In this document: positions 45,779 through 54,972 of the stretch, piece after piece | Position numbering within the stretch: position 1 is the first letter of the stretch | How the letters are laid out: every line of letters starts with the position of its first letter | DNA from: Nakamurella panacisegetis | GTDB lineage: Bacteria > Actinomycetota > Actinomycetes > Mycobacteriales > Nakamurellaceae | Assembly (NCBI RefSeq): GCF_900104535.1 | Contig: NZ_LT629710.1 | Location: forward strand, 3,941,501-4,005,500 | Direction of reading: 5' to 3' | DNA: 64,000 bases | Made by a program: the position numbers and the translations under genes | Notes under the pieces: generated by a model | Seen by the model: the letters and a program-made list of their open reading frames with translations, nothing else | Told to the model about the DNA's origin: nothing | Databases searched by the model: none

Positions 45779-46243
45779 TCAGGTAGGCCGGTGGGTCGCC
45801 CCCGCCGCCGGCTCGACCAGCTCGACCAGCACACCGCCGGTGTCCTTCGGGTGGACGAAGTTGATCCGTGAATCGGCCGTGCCCAGCCGCGGCGCCGGAT
45901 ACAGCAGGCGCAGACCGGCGGCCCGGAGCCGGGACGAGACAGCTTCGATGTCGATCACCCGGTAGGCGAGCTGCTGCAGGCCAGGCCCGTTGCGTCCGAT
46001 GAACTTCGCGATCGTCGATTCCGGGGTCAGCGGGGCGAGCAGTTGGATCTGGGCCCCCGAGCCGTACGAGATCATCGCCTCCTCGACACCCTGGTCCACG
46101 TTGGTCTCGCGATGGCTCAGCACCCCGCCAAGGGGACCCGTGTGCAACGCGATCGCGACGTCGAGGTCGGGAACGGCCAGGCCCACGTGGTCGACGCCGA
46201 TGATGTCGGCGCCGGCGAGCGGAGAGGTGGGTTCGTCGGACAT
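45779..46243 (-). CDS. mce: Methylmalonyl-CoA epimerase
   Basis: 154 aa, VOC fold. Interconverts (2S)- and (2R)-methylmalonyl-CoA between propionyl-CoA carboxylase and mutase. [15 protein letters not shown] supplies the first metal His, AQIQLLAPL and [11 protein letters not shown] follow, and GVLVELVEP supplies the Glu near the C-terminus. ATG 46243 chosen at the usual N-terminus. Divergent from the thiolase. Confidence 0.92.
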   Translation of the reverse strand: MSDEPTSPLAGADIIGVDHVGLAVPDLDVAIALHTGPLGGVLSHRETNVDQGVEEAMISYGSGAQIQLLAPLTPESTIAKFIGRNGPGLQQLAYRVIDIEAVSSRLRAAGLRLLYPAPRLGTADSRINFVHPKDTGGVLVELVEPAAGATHRPT

Positions 46244-46317
46244 GCCCAGAACGGTATCGCCCGATGCCGTCACCACACCCGGCAGTGGGCCCCGGGCGAC
46301 GCGGTAGCGTTTGCGGC

Positions 46318-47502
46318 ATGGGATCAACGGTGATCATTGCCGGCGCTCGCACGCCGATGGGACGACTTTCCTCCGCACTGGCCGGGGCCACCGCGGTCCA
46401 GCTCGGGGGCGCGGCGATCGCCGGCGCCCTGGCCCGGAGCCAGGTCCCGGCCGGGGATGTCGAGTACGTGATCATGGGACAGGTGCTGCAGGCCGGGTGC
46501 GGACAGATCCCGGCCCGTCAGGCCGCCGTGGCCGGCGGGATCGGCATGGACGTGCCCGCCCTCACCGTGAACAAGGTGTGCCTGTCCGGACTGGAGGCCA
46601 TCGCGCTGGCCGACCAATTGATCCGGGCCGGCGAGTTCGAAGTGGTGGTGGCCGGCGGCATGGAGTCGATGACCAACGCGCCGCACCTGCTCCCCGGATC
46701 CCGCGCCGGGTACAAGTTCGGCGAGGTCACGCTGCTCGACCACACCGACTTCGACGGACTGCGTGACGCCTTCACCGACCAGGCCATGGGGGCGCTGACC
46801 GAGCAGCGCAACGACCGGGAACCGTTGACCAGGCTGGAGCAGGACGAGTTCGCGGCCCGGTCGCATCGGCGCGCCGCCGCCGCGGCCGAATCCGGGTTGT
46901 TCGCGCAGGAGATCATTCCGGTGACCATCCACGGCCGCCGGGGGGACGTGGTGGTCGACTCCGACGAGGGGATCCGGCCCGAGACCACGGTCGAGGTCCT
47001 TGGCCGCCTGCGGCCGGCCTTCCGGGCGGACGGGACCATCACCGCGGGATCCGCCTCCCCGATCTCCGACGGCGCGGCCGCGGTCGTGGTGATGAGCAAG
47101 GAGCGGGCCCAGCGGGCCGGGCTGCGGTGGATCGCCGAGATCGAGGCACACGGGGTCGTGGCCGGTCCCGACTCGTCGCTGCAGCTGCAGCCGGCCAACG
47201 CGATCCGGGCCGCCGCCCGGAAGGCGGGCGTCGATGTTGCCGACCTGGACCTGATCGAGATCAACGAGGCGTTCGCGGCGGTCGGCATCGCCTCCGCCCG
47301 GGATCTGCAGGTGTCGGAGGACCGGGTGAACGTCAACGGCGGAGCCATCGCGCTCGGGCACCCGATCGGCACCTCCGGCGCGCGGCTCGTCCTGCATCTG
47401 GCCCTGGAACTGGGCCGCCGCGGTGGCGGTCTGGGCGCGGCCGCGCTGTGTGGCGGTGGGGGTCAGGGTGATGCGCTGATCATCTCCGTACCCGGCCGGT
47501 GA
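46318..47502 (+). CDS. Acetyl-CoA C-acetyltransferase (thiolase)
   Basis: 394 aa. Condenses or cleaves acetoacetyl-CoA. Catalytic Cys in NKVCLSG, His in [11 protein letters not shown], second Cys in [12 protein letters not shown] 46318. Its stop overlaps the meaB start (GTGA), so the two are coupled. In the Streptomyces equivalent this gene also sits beside mce. Confidence 0.94.
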   Translation: MGSTVIIAGARTPMGRLSSALAGATAVQLGGAAIAGALARSQVPAGDVEYVIMGQVLQAGCGQIPARQAAVAGGIGMDVPALTVNKVCLSGLEAIALADQLIRAGEFEVVVAGGMESMTNAPHLLPGSRAGYKFGEVTLLDHTDFDGLRDAFTDQAMGALTEQRNDREPLTRLEQDEFAARSHRRAAAAAESGLFAQEIIPVTIHGRRGDVVVDSDEGIRPETTVEVLGRLRPAFRADGTITAGSASPISDGAAAVVVMSKERAQRAGLRWIAEIEAHGVVAGPDSSLQLQPANAIRAAARKAGVDVADLDLIEINEAFAAVGIASARDLQVSEDRVNVNGGAIALGHPIGTSGARLVLHLALELGRRGGGLGAAALCGGGGQGDALIISVPGR

Positions 47503-48470
47503 CCTCGGCGCCGGAGCTCGTGACGGCCGCCCTGGGCGGATCGGTGCGGGCGGTGGCCCGACTGATCAGCCGGGTCGAGTCGGGCGGGCGGTCGGCCCGG
47601 GAGGTGTCGACAGCGCTGGCCGGCCGGCCGCGGGAGGCGGCGGTCTGGGGCCTGACCGGGCCGCCGGGCGTCGGGAAGTCGACCATCACCGCGGCCCTGA
47701 TCGGGCAGTTGCGCCGCTCCGGCCGGACGGTCGCGGTGTTGGCGATCGATCCGTCGAGCCCGTTCAGCGGGGGAGCCTTGCTCGGTGACCGGGTCAGGAT
47801 GACCGAACACGTCACCGACCCGGGGGTGTTCATCCGCTCGATGTCGAGTCGTGGGCACCTCGGCGGTCTCTCCTCGGCCACTCCGGGCGCGGTCGATCTG
47901 CTGTCGGCCCTCGGCTTCGACGTGGTGCTGGTGGAGACGGTCGGCGTCGGCCAGAACGAGGTCGACGTGCTCCGGCTGGCCGACACCGTGGTGGTGGTGG
48001 TCGCGCCCGGAGCCGGCGACGGCATCCAGGCGGCGAAGGCGGGCATCCTGGAGATCGCCGACCTGTTGGTGGTGAACAAGGGAGACCGGGAAGGCGCGGC
48101 GGCCACCGTCCGGGAACTGAAGTCCATGATTGCCCTCGGCCGCGCCCGAACGGCCCGACGCGGAGATTGGCGCATTCCGGTGTTGACGACCACGGCCACC
48201 GCCGACATCGGCATTCCGGAATTGCTGGTCCAGATCCGTGCACATTCAACGTTCTCGGCGGAGACCGGTCTGCGGGAGCGAAGGCGATCAGATCGGGCTG
48301 CGGTGGCGATCGAAACGGTCGTGCTGGACCATGTGCACCGGCTTCTGGCTGGACCGAACGGTCGAGCCGAGCTCGAGAACGGTGCGGCCCGAATGGCGGA
48401 ACAGGGCGATGACGCGCACTCCGGCGCGGCGGTCCTGTGGGCCTGGATCGCCGGGCAGCCATTTGTCTGA
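47499..48470 (+). CDS. meaB: MeaB/ArgK-type G3E GTPase chaperone of acyl-CoA mutase
   Basis: 323 aa. Loads and protects B12-dependent methylmalonyl-CoA or isobutyryl-CoA mutase. Walker [49 protein letters not shown] and [10 protein letters not shown] (NKxD) are diagnostic. GTG 47499 overlaps the thiolase stop. Its mutase partner may be the gene at 51139-52902. Confidence 0.93.
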   Translation: MTSAPELVTAALGGSVRAVARLISRVESGGRSAREVSTALAGRPREAAVWGLTGPPGVGKSTITAALIGQLRRSGRTVAVLAIDPSSPFSGGALLGDRVRMTEHVTDPGVFIRSMSSRGHLGGLSSATPGAVDLLSALGFDVVLVETVGVGQNEVDVLRLADTVVVVVAPGAGDGIQAAKAGILEIADLLVVNKGDREGAAATVRELKSMIALGRARTARRGDWRIPVLTTTATADIGIPELLVQIRAHSTFSAETGLRERRRSDRAAVAIETVVLDHVHRLLAGPNGRAELENGAARMAEQGDDAHSGAAVLWAWIAGQPFV

Positions 48471-48509
48471 GCCTTGTGTCGTACGGGTCGCCATCGCTTA
48501 GATGTGGGC

Positions 48510-49412
48510 ATGATCGACGCGATCGTCGTGCGAGACCTCGTCAAGACCTATCAGGATCTGCGCGCGGTCGATTCGGTGTCGTTCTCCGTCCGACACGGGG
48601 AGTTCTTCGGCATCCTCGGGCCGAACGGGGCGGGAAAGACGACCCTGCTGGAGATCATCGAGGGCCTCCGCGAGCCGGACTCCGGACAGGCGCAACTGCT
48701 CGGCCACAACTCGTGGCCGCGGAACCTGGCGGTGCTGCCGCGGATCGGGGTGCAGCTGCAGGCCACGTCCTTCTTCGAGCGCCTCACCGCGGCCGAGCAA
48801 CTGTCGACCTTCGCGGCGCTGTACGGACTGCCGTCCTCCCGAACGGCCGACATGCTGGAGCTGGTCGGCATGACCGAGAGCGCCGGAGTGCGAGCGGAGA
48901 AGCTGTCCGGCGGCCAGGCGCAACGACTGTCGATCGCCTGCGCCCTGGTCCACGATCCGGACGTCGTCTTCCTCGACGAACCGACAGCCGCGCTTGACCC
49001 GCAGGCCCGACGCAATCTCTGGGACCTGTTGCGCGCCATCAACGACCGGGGCAAGACGGTCGTGCTGACCACTCACTACATGGACGAGGCCGAGTCGCTC
49101 TGCGATCGGGTGGCCATCATGGATCGCGGGCGCATCCTGCGGATGGGCCGTCCGGCCGTCCTGGTCCGTCAGCTGAACGCCCCGGTTCGCATCTCGGTGG
49201 ACACCTCCGCCCTGACGCCGGACAAGTTGGCCCTCGTTCCGCACGTCGAGCGGGCCGAACAGGACGGCCAGTGGACTGTCGTCACCACCTGGCGGCCCGG
49301 TCCGGTCCTCGCGGCCCTGGCCGATGTCGACGCCCTGAGCGGCCTGCAGGTGCGTGGCGCCACCCTGGAAGACGTCTTCCTCGACCTCACCGGACGGGAG
49401 TACCGAGCGTGA
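48510..49412 (+). CDS. ABC transporter ATP-binding protein (DrrA-like)
   Basis: 300 aa. Walker A GPNGAGKTTLLEI, signature LSGGQAQRLSIA, Walker B DVVFLDEPTAALDP, His switch TTHYMDEAE. The C-terminal extension after ~220 residues is typical of drug-exporter ATPases. ATG 48510. Stop overlaps the permease start (GTGA). Confidence 0.93.
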   Translation: MIDAIVVRDLVKTYQDLRAVDSVSFSVRHGEFFGILGPNGAGKTTLLEIIEGLREPDSGQAQLLGHNSWPRNLAVLPRIGVQLQATSFFERLTAAEQLSTFAALYGLPSSRTADMLELVGMTESAGVRAEKLSGGQAQRLSIACALVHDPDVVFLDEPTAALDPQARRNLWDLLRAINDRGKTVVLTTHYMDEAESLCDRVAIMDRGRILRMGRPAVLVRQLNAPVRISVDTSALTPDKLALVPHVERAEQDGQWTVVTTWRPGPVLAALADVDALSGLQVRGATLEDVFLDLTGREYRA

Positions 49413-50473
49413 CCGCCTTCAGAGCCCTGTCGGCCGCGATGTTCAAGGGGTTCATCCGGGACCGCATGACCGTGTTCTTCACGATCTTGTTCCCGATGTT
49501 CTTCATCATCATCTTCGGGCTCGTCTTCACCAGCAGCGGGTCGTCCAAGGCGAAGGTGGTCGAGGTCGGCCCCGTCCCGGTGATCGATTCGCTGCCCGCG
49601 GCGGCCAGGAGCGCGCTGGGTCAGACGGTGACCCTGACCAGGTCGTCGTCGATCGATGACGCGCTGGCGGCCGTCCGGAAGGGGGACATCACGGCGGCCG
49701 TCGAGCAGCAGGGCAACCGGCTGGTGCTGCACTACTCGAACGCCGACCAGGTCGCGTCGGCCACCGTGCAGGGGATCTTCTCCGCCTTCATCAACCAGAC
49801 CAACCTGGCCGTCACGGGTGTCCCGGCCCGGTACGAGTTGGCGACGGCCCAGGTCGAGGACCTGTCGTTGAAGGCGATCCAGTACATCGCACCGCAGATG
49901 ATCGCCTACGGCGTCTCCGTCGGGGCGGTGTTCGGGGCGGCGATGACCCTGATCACCTGGCGCGAGAAGAAGGTGTTGCGCCGGCTGCGGCTGGCCCCGC
50001 TGAGGACCTCGACCGTGATCGGTTCCCGGGTGGCCGTCTCGCTGGCGGTTGCGGTGCTGCAACTGATCATCTTCGTCGGGTTCTCCATGCTGCCGTTCCT
50101 CGGTCTGCAGCTCCGGGGCGCCTGGTACATGTCGGTGCCGCTCGTGCTGGCCGGAACCATGGCCTTCCTGTCGATCGGCCTGTTCGTCGGGGCGGTGGCC
50201 AAGACAGCGGAGGGCGGTAGCGGACTGGCCAACCTCATCACGTTGCCGATGGCGTTCCTGTCCGGTGCGTTCATCCCGATCGAATCGGCGCCCGGCTGGT
50301 TGGTGACGGTGTCGAAGTTCATGCCGTTGGGCTATCTGGTGACCGGGATGAAGGACGTGATGGTCCGCGGCCAGGGTCCGGCGTCGGCTCTGGTCCCGAT
50401 CGCGATCCTGCTGGCCTTCGCGGTCGTGGTCACGGCGCTGGCCAGCCGGCTGTTCCGGTGGGACAGCGCCTGA
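49409..50473 (+). CDS. ABC-2-type permease (DrrB-like)
   Basis: 354 aa. One N-terminal helix (FFTILFPMFFIIIFGLVF), an ~150-residue extracytoplasmic domain and five C-terminal helices, the usual YhgE/DrrB layout. GTG 49409 is coupled to the ATPase. Followed convergently by a MarR gene that may regulate it. Substrate unknown. Confidence 0.9.
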   Translation: MTAFRALSAAMFKGFIRDRMTVFFTILFPMFFIIIFGLVFTSSGSSKAKVVEVGPVPVIDSLPAAARSALGQTVTLTRSSSIDDALAAVRKGDITAAVEQQGNRLVLHYSNADQVASATVQGIFSAFINQTNLAVTGVPARYELATAQVEDLSLKAIQYIAPQMIAYGVSVGAVFGAAMTLITWREKKVLRRLRLAPLRTSTVIGSRVAVSLAVAVLQLIIFVGFSMLPFLGLQLRGAWYMSVPLVLAGTMAFLSIGLFVGAVAKTAEGGSGLANLITLPMAFLSGAFIPIESAPGWLVTVSKFMPLGYLVTGMKDVMVRGQGPASALVPIAILLAFAVVVTALASRLFRWDSA

Positions 50474-50482
50474 TCCTGGCCG

Positions 50483-50995
50483 TCAGGCGAAATCCCCGGC
50501 CGAGCGGCGCACCTTGGTGAGCAACTCGGACAGCGCCGCGGACTCCTCCGGCTCCAGCCCGAAGAGGCCGAAGTTGGCCGACGTGACGGCGGTGGTGGCC
50601 CCGCCGAGACGCTCGCGCCCGGCGTCGGTGAGCTCGACCAGCGTGGTGCGGCGATCACTCGGGTGCGGCAGCCGCCGGGCCAGGCCGTCGGCTTCCAGGC
50701 GGTCGACGATGTTGGTGATGGAGGTCGGGTGCAGCTGCAGCCGCTCACCCATCATCCGCATCGGCAGGGATCCGCGGCGGGAGAACGACAGCAGCACCAG
50801 GGCTTCGTAGCGGGCGAACGTCAGCCCGTGGGGCTTGAGCGCCTCGTCCACGCTGGCCTGCAGGATCTGCTGGACCCGCATGATGTTGGTCACCGCGGCC
50901 ATCGCGCCGTTCGGGCCGATCCGTTCGGCCCAGGTCTGTGCCGCCTTCGCGATGGGGTCGAAGGGCAGTGCGCGCGACGGGGCGTTCGAGGTCAT
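50483..50995 (-). CDS. MarR-family transcriptional regulator
   Basis: 170 aa. Winged helix-turn-helix: LTFARYEALVLLSFSRRGSL, GERLQLHPTSITNIVDRLEA, then wing SDRRTTLVELTDAG. Ligand unknown. ATG 50995 lacks an obvious ribosome-binding site. Convergent with the ABC exporter and divergent from the mutase gene, so either could be its target. Confidence 0.88.
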   Translation of the reverse strand: MTSNAPSRALPFDPIAKAAQTWAERIGPNGAMAAVTNIMRVQQILQASVDEALKPHGLTFARYEALVLLSFSRRGSLPMRMMGERLQLHPTSITNIVDRLEADGLARRLPHPSDRRTTLVELTDAGRERLGGATTAVTSANFGLFGLEPEESAALSELLTKVRRSAGDFA

Positions 50996-51138
50996 GCAGG
51001 CGACGGTAGCAAGACGACCCTCCGCCCGGCATCGCTGGCCGCCCCGACGGCAATGCTTGGATCTCCGACAGTCGGATATCCTTGTGACTGCTGGCGGATC
51101 GATGTCGATCCGCCCGGTCCGCGGGAGAGGCGGCAGTC

Positions 51139-52902
51139 GTGAACGGCGCAGTGGTGACAACCGGTACCGACCCCACGACGAGGGAGACCCGCCCGACGGA
51201 TTCGATCGCCGCCGGACGCCGGAGGTGGCAGGCCCGGTTCGACGCGGCCGCGCAGGCCGGCCGGGTCCGCGACGCGGACTTCACCACCTTGTCCGGGCTC
51301 GAGGTGCAACCGGTGTACGGGCCGGCCGACTCCGATTCGATCGCCGGCTTCGACCGGATCGGCTGGCCGGGTGAGTTCCCGTTCACCCGCGGGCTGCATG
51401 CCACCGGCTACCGGGGCAAGGCGTGGACGATCCGCCAGTTCGCCGGCTTCGGCAACGCGGCCGACACCAACGAGCGCTACCGGATGATCCTCGCCGAAGG
51501 CGGGGGAGGTCTCTCGGTCGCCTTCGACATGCCGACTCTGATGGGCCGTGATTCCGACGACCCGCGGGCGGTCGGCGAGGTCGGTCACTGCGGCGTCGCC
51601 ATCGACTCCGCGGCCGACATGGAGCGACTCTTCCAGGGCATCGATCTCGGCCAGGTCAGCACCTCGATGACCATCTCCGGGCCGGCCGTGCCCATCTTCT
51701 GCATGTACCTGGTCGCCGCCCAGCGGCAGGGGGTCGACCTGCGCCGCCTCGACGGGACGCTACAGACCGACATCTTCAAGGAGTACATCGCGCAGAAGGA
51801 ATGGATCTTCGCGCCCGAGCCGCATCTGCGGCTGATCGGCGACCTGATGGAGTACTGCCTGGCCGAGATCCCGGCCTACAAGCCGATCTCGGTCTCCGGC
51901 TACCACATCCGGGAGGCCGGATCCACGGCCGCACAGGAGCTGGCCTTCACCCTGGCCGACGGATTCGCCTACGTGGAGCTCGGCCTGTCCCGAGGGTTGG
52001 ACGTCAACGCCTTCGCCCCTGGTCTGAGCTTCTTCTTCGACGCCCACGTCGACTTCTTCGAGGAGATCGCCAAGTTCCGGGCCGCCCGCCGCATCTGGGC
52101 CCGCTGGATGCGTGATCGGTTCGGCGCCGACGACCCGCGGGCCCAGTGGCTGCGGTTCCACACCCAGACGGCCGGGGTGTCGCTCACCGCACAGCAGCCC
52201 GACAACAACGTGGTCCGCACCGCGATCGAGGCCCTCAGCGCGGTGCTCGGCGGGACGAACTCGTTGCACACCAACGCCTTGGACGAGGTTCTGGCCCTGC
52301 CCAGCGCGAAGGCGGCCCAGATCGCGCTTCGCACCCAGCAGGTGATCATGCAGGAGTCCGGGGTGGCCAACGTCGCTGATCCGCTCGGCGGAAGCTGGTA
52401 CGTGGAGGCCCTGACGGACCGGATGGAGGCCGAGGCCGAGGCCATCTTCGCCGGGATCCGCGAACGGGCGGCCAAGGCCGTTCCGTCCGGCTCGTACCCG
52501 ATCGGCGAGATGACCAGCGGCATCCTGGCCGGTATCGAGGACGGCTACTTCACCGGCGCCATCGCCGACGCCGCGTTCGACTTCGCGATGGCGGTCGAGG
52601 ACGGCCGCAAGAAGATGGTCGGTGTCAACACGTTGACCGGCGGCGTCGGTGACGATCTGGAAATCCTGCGCATCTCCGACCAGGTCGAGGTGGAGCAGCG
52701 GGCCGAACTGGCCCGACGGCGCGCCGCCCGGGACCAGGACGCGGTCGACACGGCCCTGCGCGACCTGGTGACGGCCGCGTCCGGCCGCACGAATCTGATT
52801 CCGCCCATGCTGATCGCGGCCCAGGCCGAGGCCACCCTGGGCGAGATCTGCGATGCCCTGCGCGGTGTGTGGGGGACCTACACGGAGCCGGCCCGCATCT
52901 GA
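51139..52902 (+). CDS. Acyl-CoA mutase large subunit (methylmalonyl-/isobutyryl-CoA mutase type)
   Basis: 587 aa: only the TIM-barrel substrate domain; the C-terminal B12-binding domain of MutB is absent, as in IcmA. GWPGEFPFTRGLHATGYRGK, AWTIRQFAGFGNAADTNERY, then SISG-like VSGYHIREAGSTAAQEL with the catalytic His. Rearranges a branched acyl-CoA carbon skeleton with adenosylcobalamin supplied by a separate small subunit. Residues typical of substrate carboxylate binding are partly conserved, so methylmalonyl versus isobutyryl specificity is open. GTG 51139. No small-subunit gene is in the window. meaB upstream is a likely partner. Confidence 0.88.
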   Translation: MNGAVVTTGTDPTTRETRPTDSIAAGRRRWQARFDAAAQAGRVRDADFTTLSGLEVQPVYGPADSDSIAGFDRIGWPGEFPFTRGLHATGYRGKAWTIRQFAGFGNAADTNERYRMILAEGGGGLSVAFDMPTLMGRDSDDPRAVGEVGHCGVAIDSAADMERLFQGIDLGQVSTSMTISGPAVPIFCMYLVAAQRQGVDLRRLDGTLQTDIFKEYIAQKEWIFAPEPHLRLIGDLMEYCLAEIPAYKPISVSGYHIREAGSTAAQELAFTLADGFAYVELGLSRGLDVNAFAPGLSFFFDAHVDFFEEIAKFRAARRIWARWMRDRFGADDPRAQWLRFHTQTAGVSLTAQQPDNNVVRTAIEALSAVLGGTNSLHTNALDEVLALPSAKAAQIALRTQQVIMQESGVANVADPLGGSWYVEALTDRMEAEAEAIFAGIRERAAKAVPSGSYPIGEMTSGILAGIEDGYFTGAIADAAFDFAMAVEDGRKKMVGVNTLTGGVGDDLEILRISDQVEVEQRAELARRRAARDQDAVDTALRDLVTAASGRTNLIPPMLIAAQAEATLGEICDALRGVWGTYTEPARI

Positions 52903-53110
52903 TCGGCCGGCGCGCCCGCCCCGGTGCCGCTCGGTCGGGGGGCGTCCGCTCGGCCGGGGGGCCGGGTGGGGACGCCCCGGTGTCGTTCACCTCGTCTGTC
53001 GGGGGCCACGCGTAACGTCCAGCCCATCAGCGGGGCCGAGCGTTCGCACCGCTGCGGGCCGGGCAGCCGCCCGATCCGACCAGCGGGTACCAGCGACGGC
53101 GAGGCGTGAG

Positions 53111-53992
53111 ATGAGCGGCGAGGATCCCTTCGCGCAGGGCCCGGCGTGGCATGCGGGCACGCTCGTCGGATTCGACCTGGAGACCACCGGCGTCGACACC
53201 ACCACCGATCGCATCGTGACCGCGGCCGTGGTGCACGTCGGGCCGGACGGCCGCGTGCAGCGCTCCATGAGCTGGCTCGTCGATCCGGGCGTTCCGATCC
53301 CGCCGGCGGCTACCGCCGTCCACGGAGTGACCACCGGTCAGGCCAGGGCGTCCGGCCAGGCGTCGTCCGTGGCCGTGGCCGAGATCATCGGCGAGCTGGA
53401 GGCCGCGTGGCGGTCCGGTTCGCCGGTGGTCATCTTCAACGCTCCCTACGACCTGACGTTGCTCGATGCCGAGGCGGCGCGATCGCGACTGCCGCGTCTG
53501 GCCACCCGGACGTGGTGGACCGACGCGCACGTGGTCGACCCGCTGGTCATGGACCGCGGCCTTGACCGATTCCGGGCCGGCAAGCGGACGCTCGGCGCCA
53601 CCGCCGAGCACTACCGGGCCGAGGCCCGCGACGCCCATTCCGCGCTGGGAGATGCCATCGCCGCCGTCTCGGTGGCCCGGGCCATCGCCGAGCGGCACCG
53701 GCTGATCGAGGCGGCCGACGCCCACACCATGCACAGCGCCCAGGTCGGATGGCATTTCGACTGGGCGGTGCACCTGCAGGCGCACCTGCGATCGAAGGGC
53801 CGGGCCGATGTGGAGATCGACCGTTCGTGGCCTCTGCGCCGGCCGGTCGTCGGCCGGCACCGCGCGCCCGAGCCGGCCGGTCGGCACCGCGCGCCCGAGC
53901 CGACGGCGGCGGCCACAGTGGTCCACGACCCGTTCCTCGGGCTGACCGGGATGTCGGGCCGAAGCCCGGCACATGTGAAAATGCTTGTATGA
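53111..53992 (+). CDS. DnaQ-like 3'-5' exonuclease
   Basis: 293 aa. DEDDh nuclease: Asp/Glu in GFDLETTGVD, Asp in NAPYDLTLLD, His and Asp in DAHSALGDAIA. The C-terminal tail contains a perfect duplication of GRHRAPEP. ATG 53111. Its stop overlaps the thioredoxin-like gene start (ATGA). Probably a repair or polymerase-editing nuclease; it is smaller than DNA polymerase III epsilon of E. coli plus tail, so role is inferred. Confidence 0.85.
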   Translation: MSGEDPFAQGPAWHAGTLVGFDLETTGVDTTTDRIVTAAVVHVGPDGRVQRSMSWLVDPGVPIPPAATAVHGVTTGQARASGQASSVAVAEIIGELEAAWRSGSPVVIFNAPYDLTLLDAEAARSRLPRLATRTWWTDAHVVDPLVMDRGLDRFRAGKRTLGATAEHYRAEARDAHSALGDAIAAVSVARAIAERHRLIEAADAHTMHSAQVGWHFDWAVHLQAHLRSKGRADVEIDRSWPLRRPVVGRHRAPEPAGRHRAPEPTAAATVVHDPFLGLTGMSGRSPAHVKMLV

Positions 53993-54930
53993 CCCGTCCG
54001 GATCGTCGCCAGCAAGCAGCCCTGTCCACGGCCTTCGCCGGTGCCATCGACCTGTCCGCGCTGGCCAACCGCCCCGCTCCGGGCGCCGCGCCCGCGCCCG
54101 ATGCGAAGCCGCCGTCGAAGTACAACATCGACGTCACCGAGGCCACCTTCGGAGAGGTCGTGCAGGCCTCGACCGAGGTACTGGTCGTATTCGATCTGTG
54201 GTCGGCCCGATCCGCGCTGTCGGCGTCGTTGTCGGCCATCCTGAATGACGTCGTCGACGGTGGTCACGGTGCGTGGGTGCTGGCCCGGATCGATGTCGAC
54301 ACCAACCCGAGGGTGGCCCAGGCCTTCCAGGCTCGCGAGATCCCCACCATCATCGCCGTGGCCGGCGGCCAGCCGGTCGACGCCTACGCCGGCCCGGCCG
54401 ACGAGAAGTCGGTGCGGACCTGGATCACCGGCCTGTTGGACGCGCTGCGGGACCGGCTGCCCGGGATCAAGGCCGCGGAGGATGCCGCCGGGATCGAACC
54501 GGGACCAGCCGCGCCGGAGGAGGACCCTCGATTCCTGGCGGCCGAGGATGCCCTGATGGTGGCCGACTACGAGACGGCGCGCACGGAGCTGGAACAGATC
54601 CTGGCCGAGGAGCCGGGCAACGAGCGGGCCACGGCGGCCCTGGCCCAGACCCTGTTCCTGGCCCATACCGACGCCCTCCCGGCAGACACCGTCGCGGCCG
54701 CCGACGCCGATCCGGACAACGTTCCGCTGCAGTGCGATGCGGCCGACATCCAGGTCTCCGCGGGCGAGGTGCAGGCGGCTTTCGATCGCCTGATCGGCGT
54801 CGTGAAGAGGACCGCCGGGGACGAGCGAACGGCCGCTCGCGAGCATCTCCTTTCCCTGTTCGGGTTGTTCGCGGTCGACGACGACCAGGTCAAGCAGGCG
54901 CGACGCGCGCTGGCCGCGGCGTTGTACTGA
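53989..54930 (+). CDS. YbbN-like thioredoxin-fold co-chaperone
   Basis: 313 aa. Thioredoxin domain at residues ~45-150 (VLVVFDLWSARSALSASLSA; AREIPTIIAVAGGQPVDAYA) in which the CxxC is replaced by SARS, so it has no disulfide activity. A C-terminal TPR-like helical region follows (ALMVADYETARTELEQILAE). Related YbbN/CnoX proteins hold unfolded clients for DnaK or GroEL. ATG 53989 overlaps the exonuclease stop. Confidence 0.85.
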   Translation: MTRPDRRQQAALSTAFAGAIDLSALANRPAPGAAPAPDAKPPSKYNIDVTEATFGEVVQASTEVLVVFDLWSARSALSASLSAILNDVVDGGHGAWVLARIDVDTNPRVAQAFQAREIPTIIAVAGGQPVDAYAGPADEKSVRTWITGLLDALRDRLPGIKAAEDAAGIEPGPAAPEEDPRFLAAEDALMVADYETARTELEQILAEEPGNERATAALAQTLFLAHTDALPADTVAAADADPDNVPLQCDAADIQVSAGEVQAAFDRLIGVVKRTAGDERTAAREHLLSLFGLFAVDDDQVKQARRALAAALY

Positions 54931-54972
54931 TCACCGGACGGGCGGATTCGCCGAGCCGCGGTTGGCCGGCCC

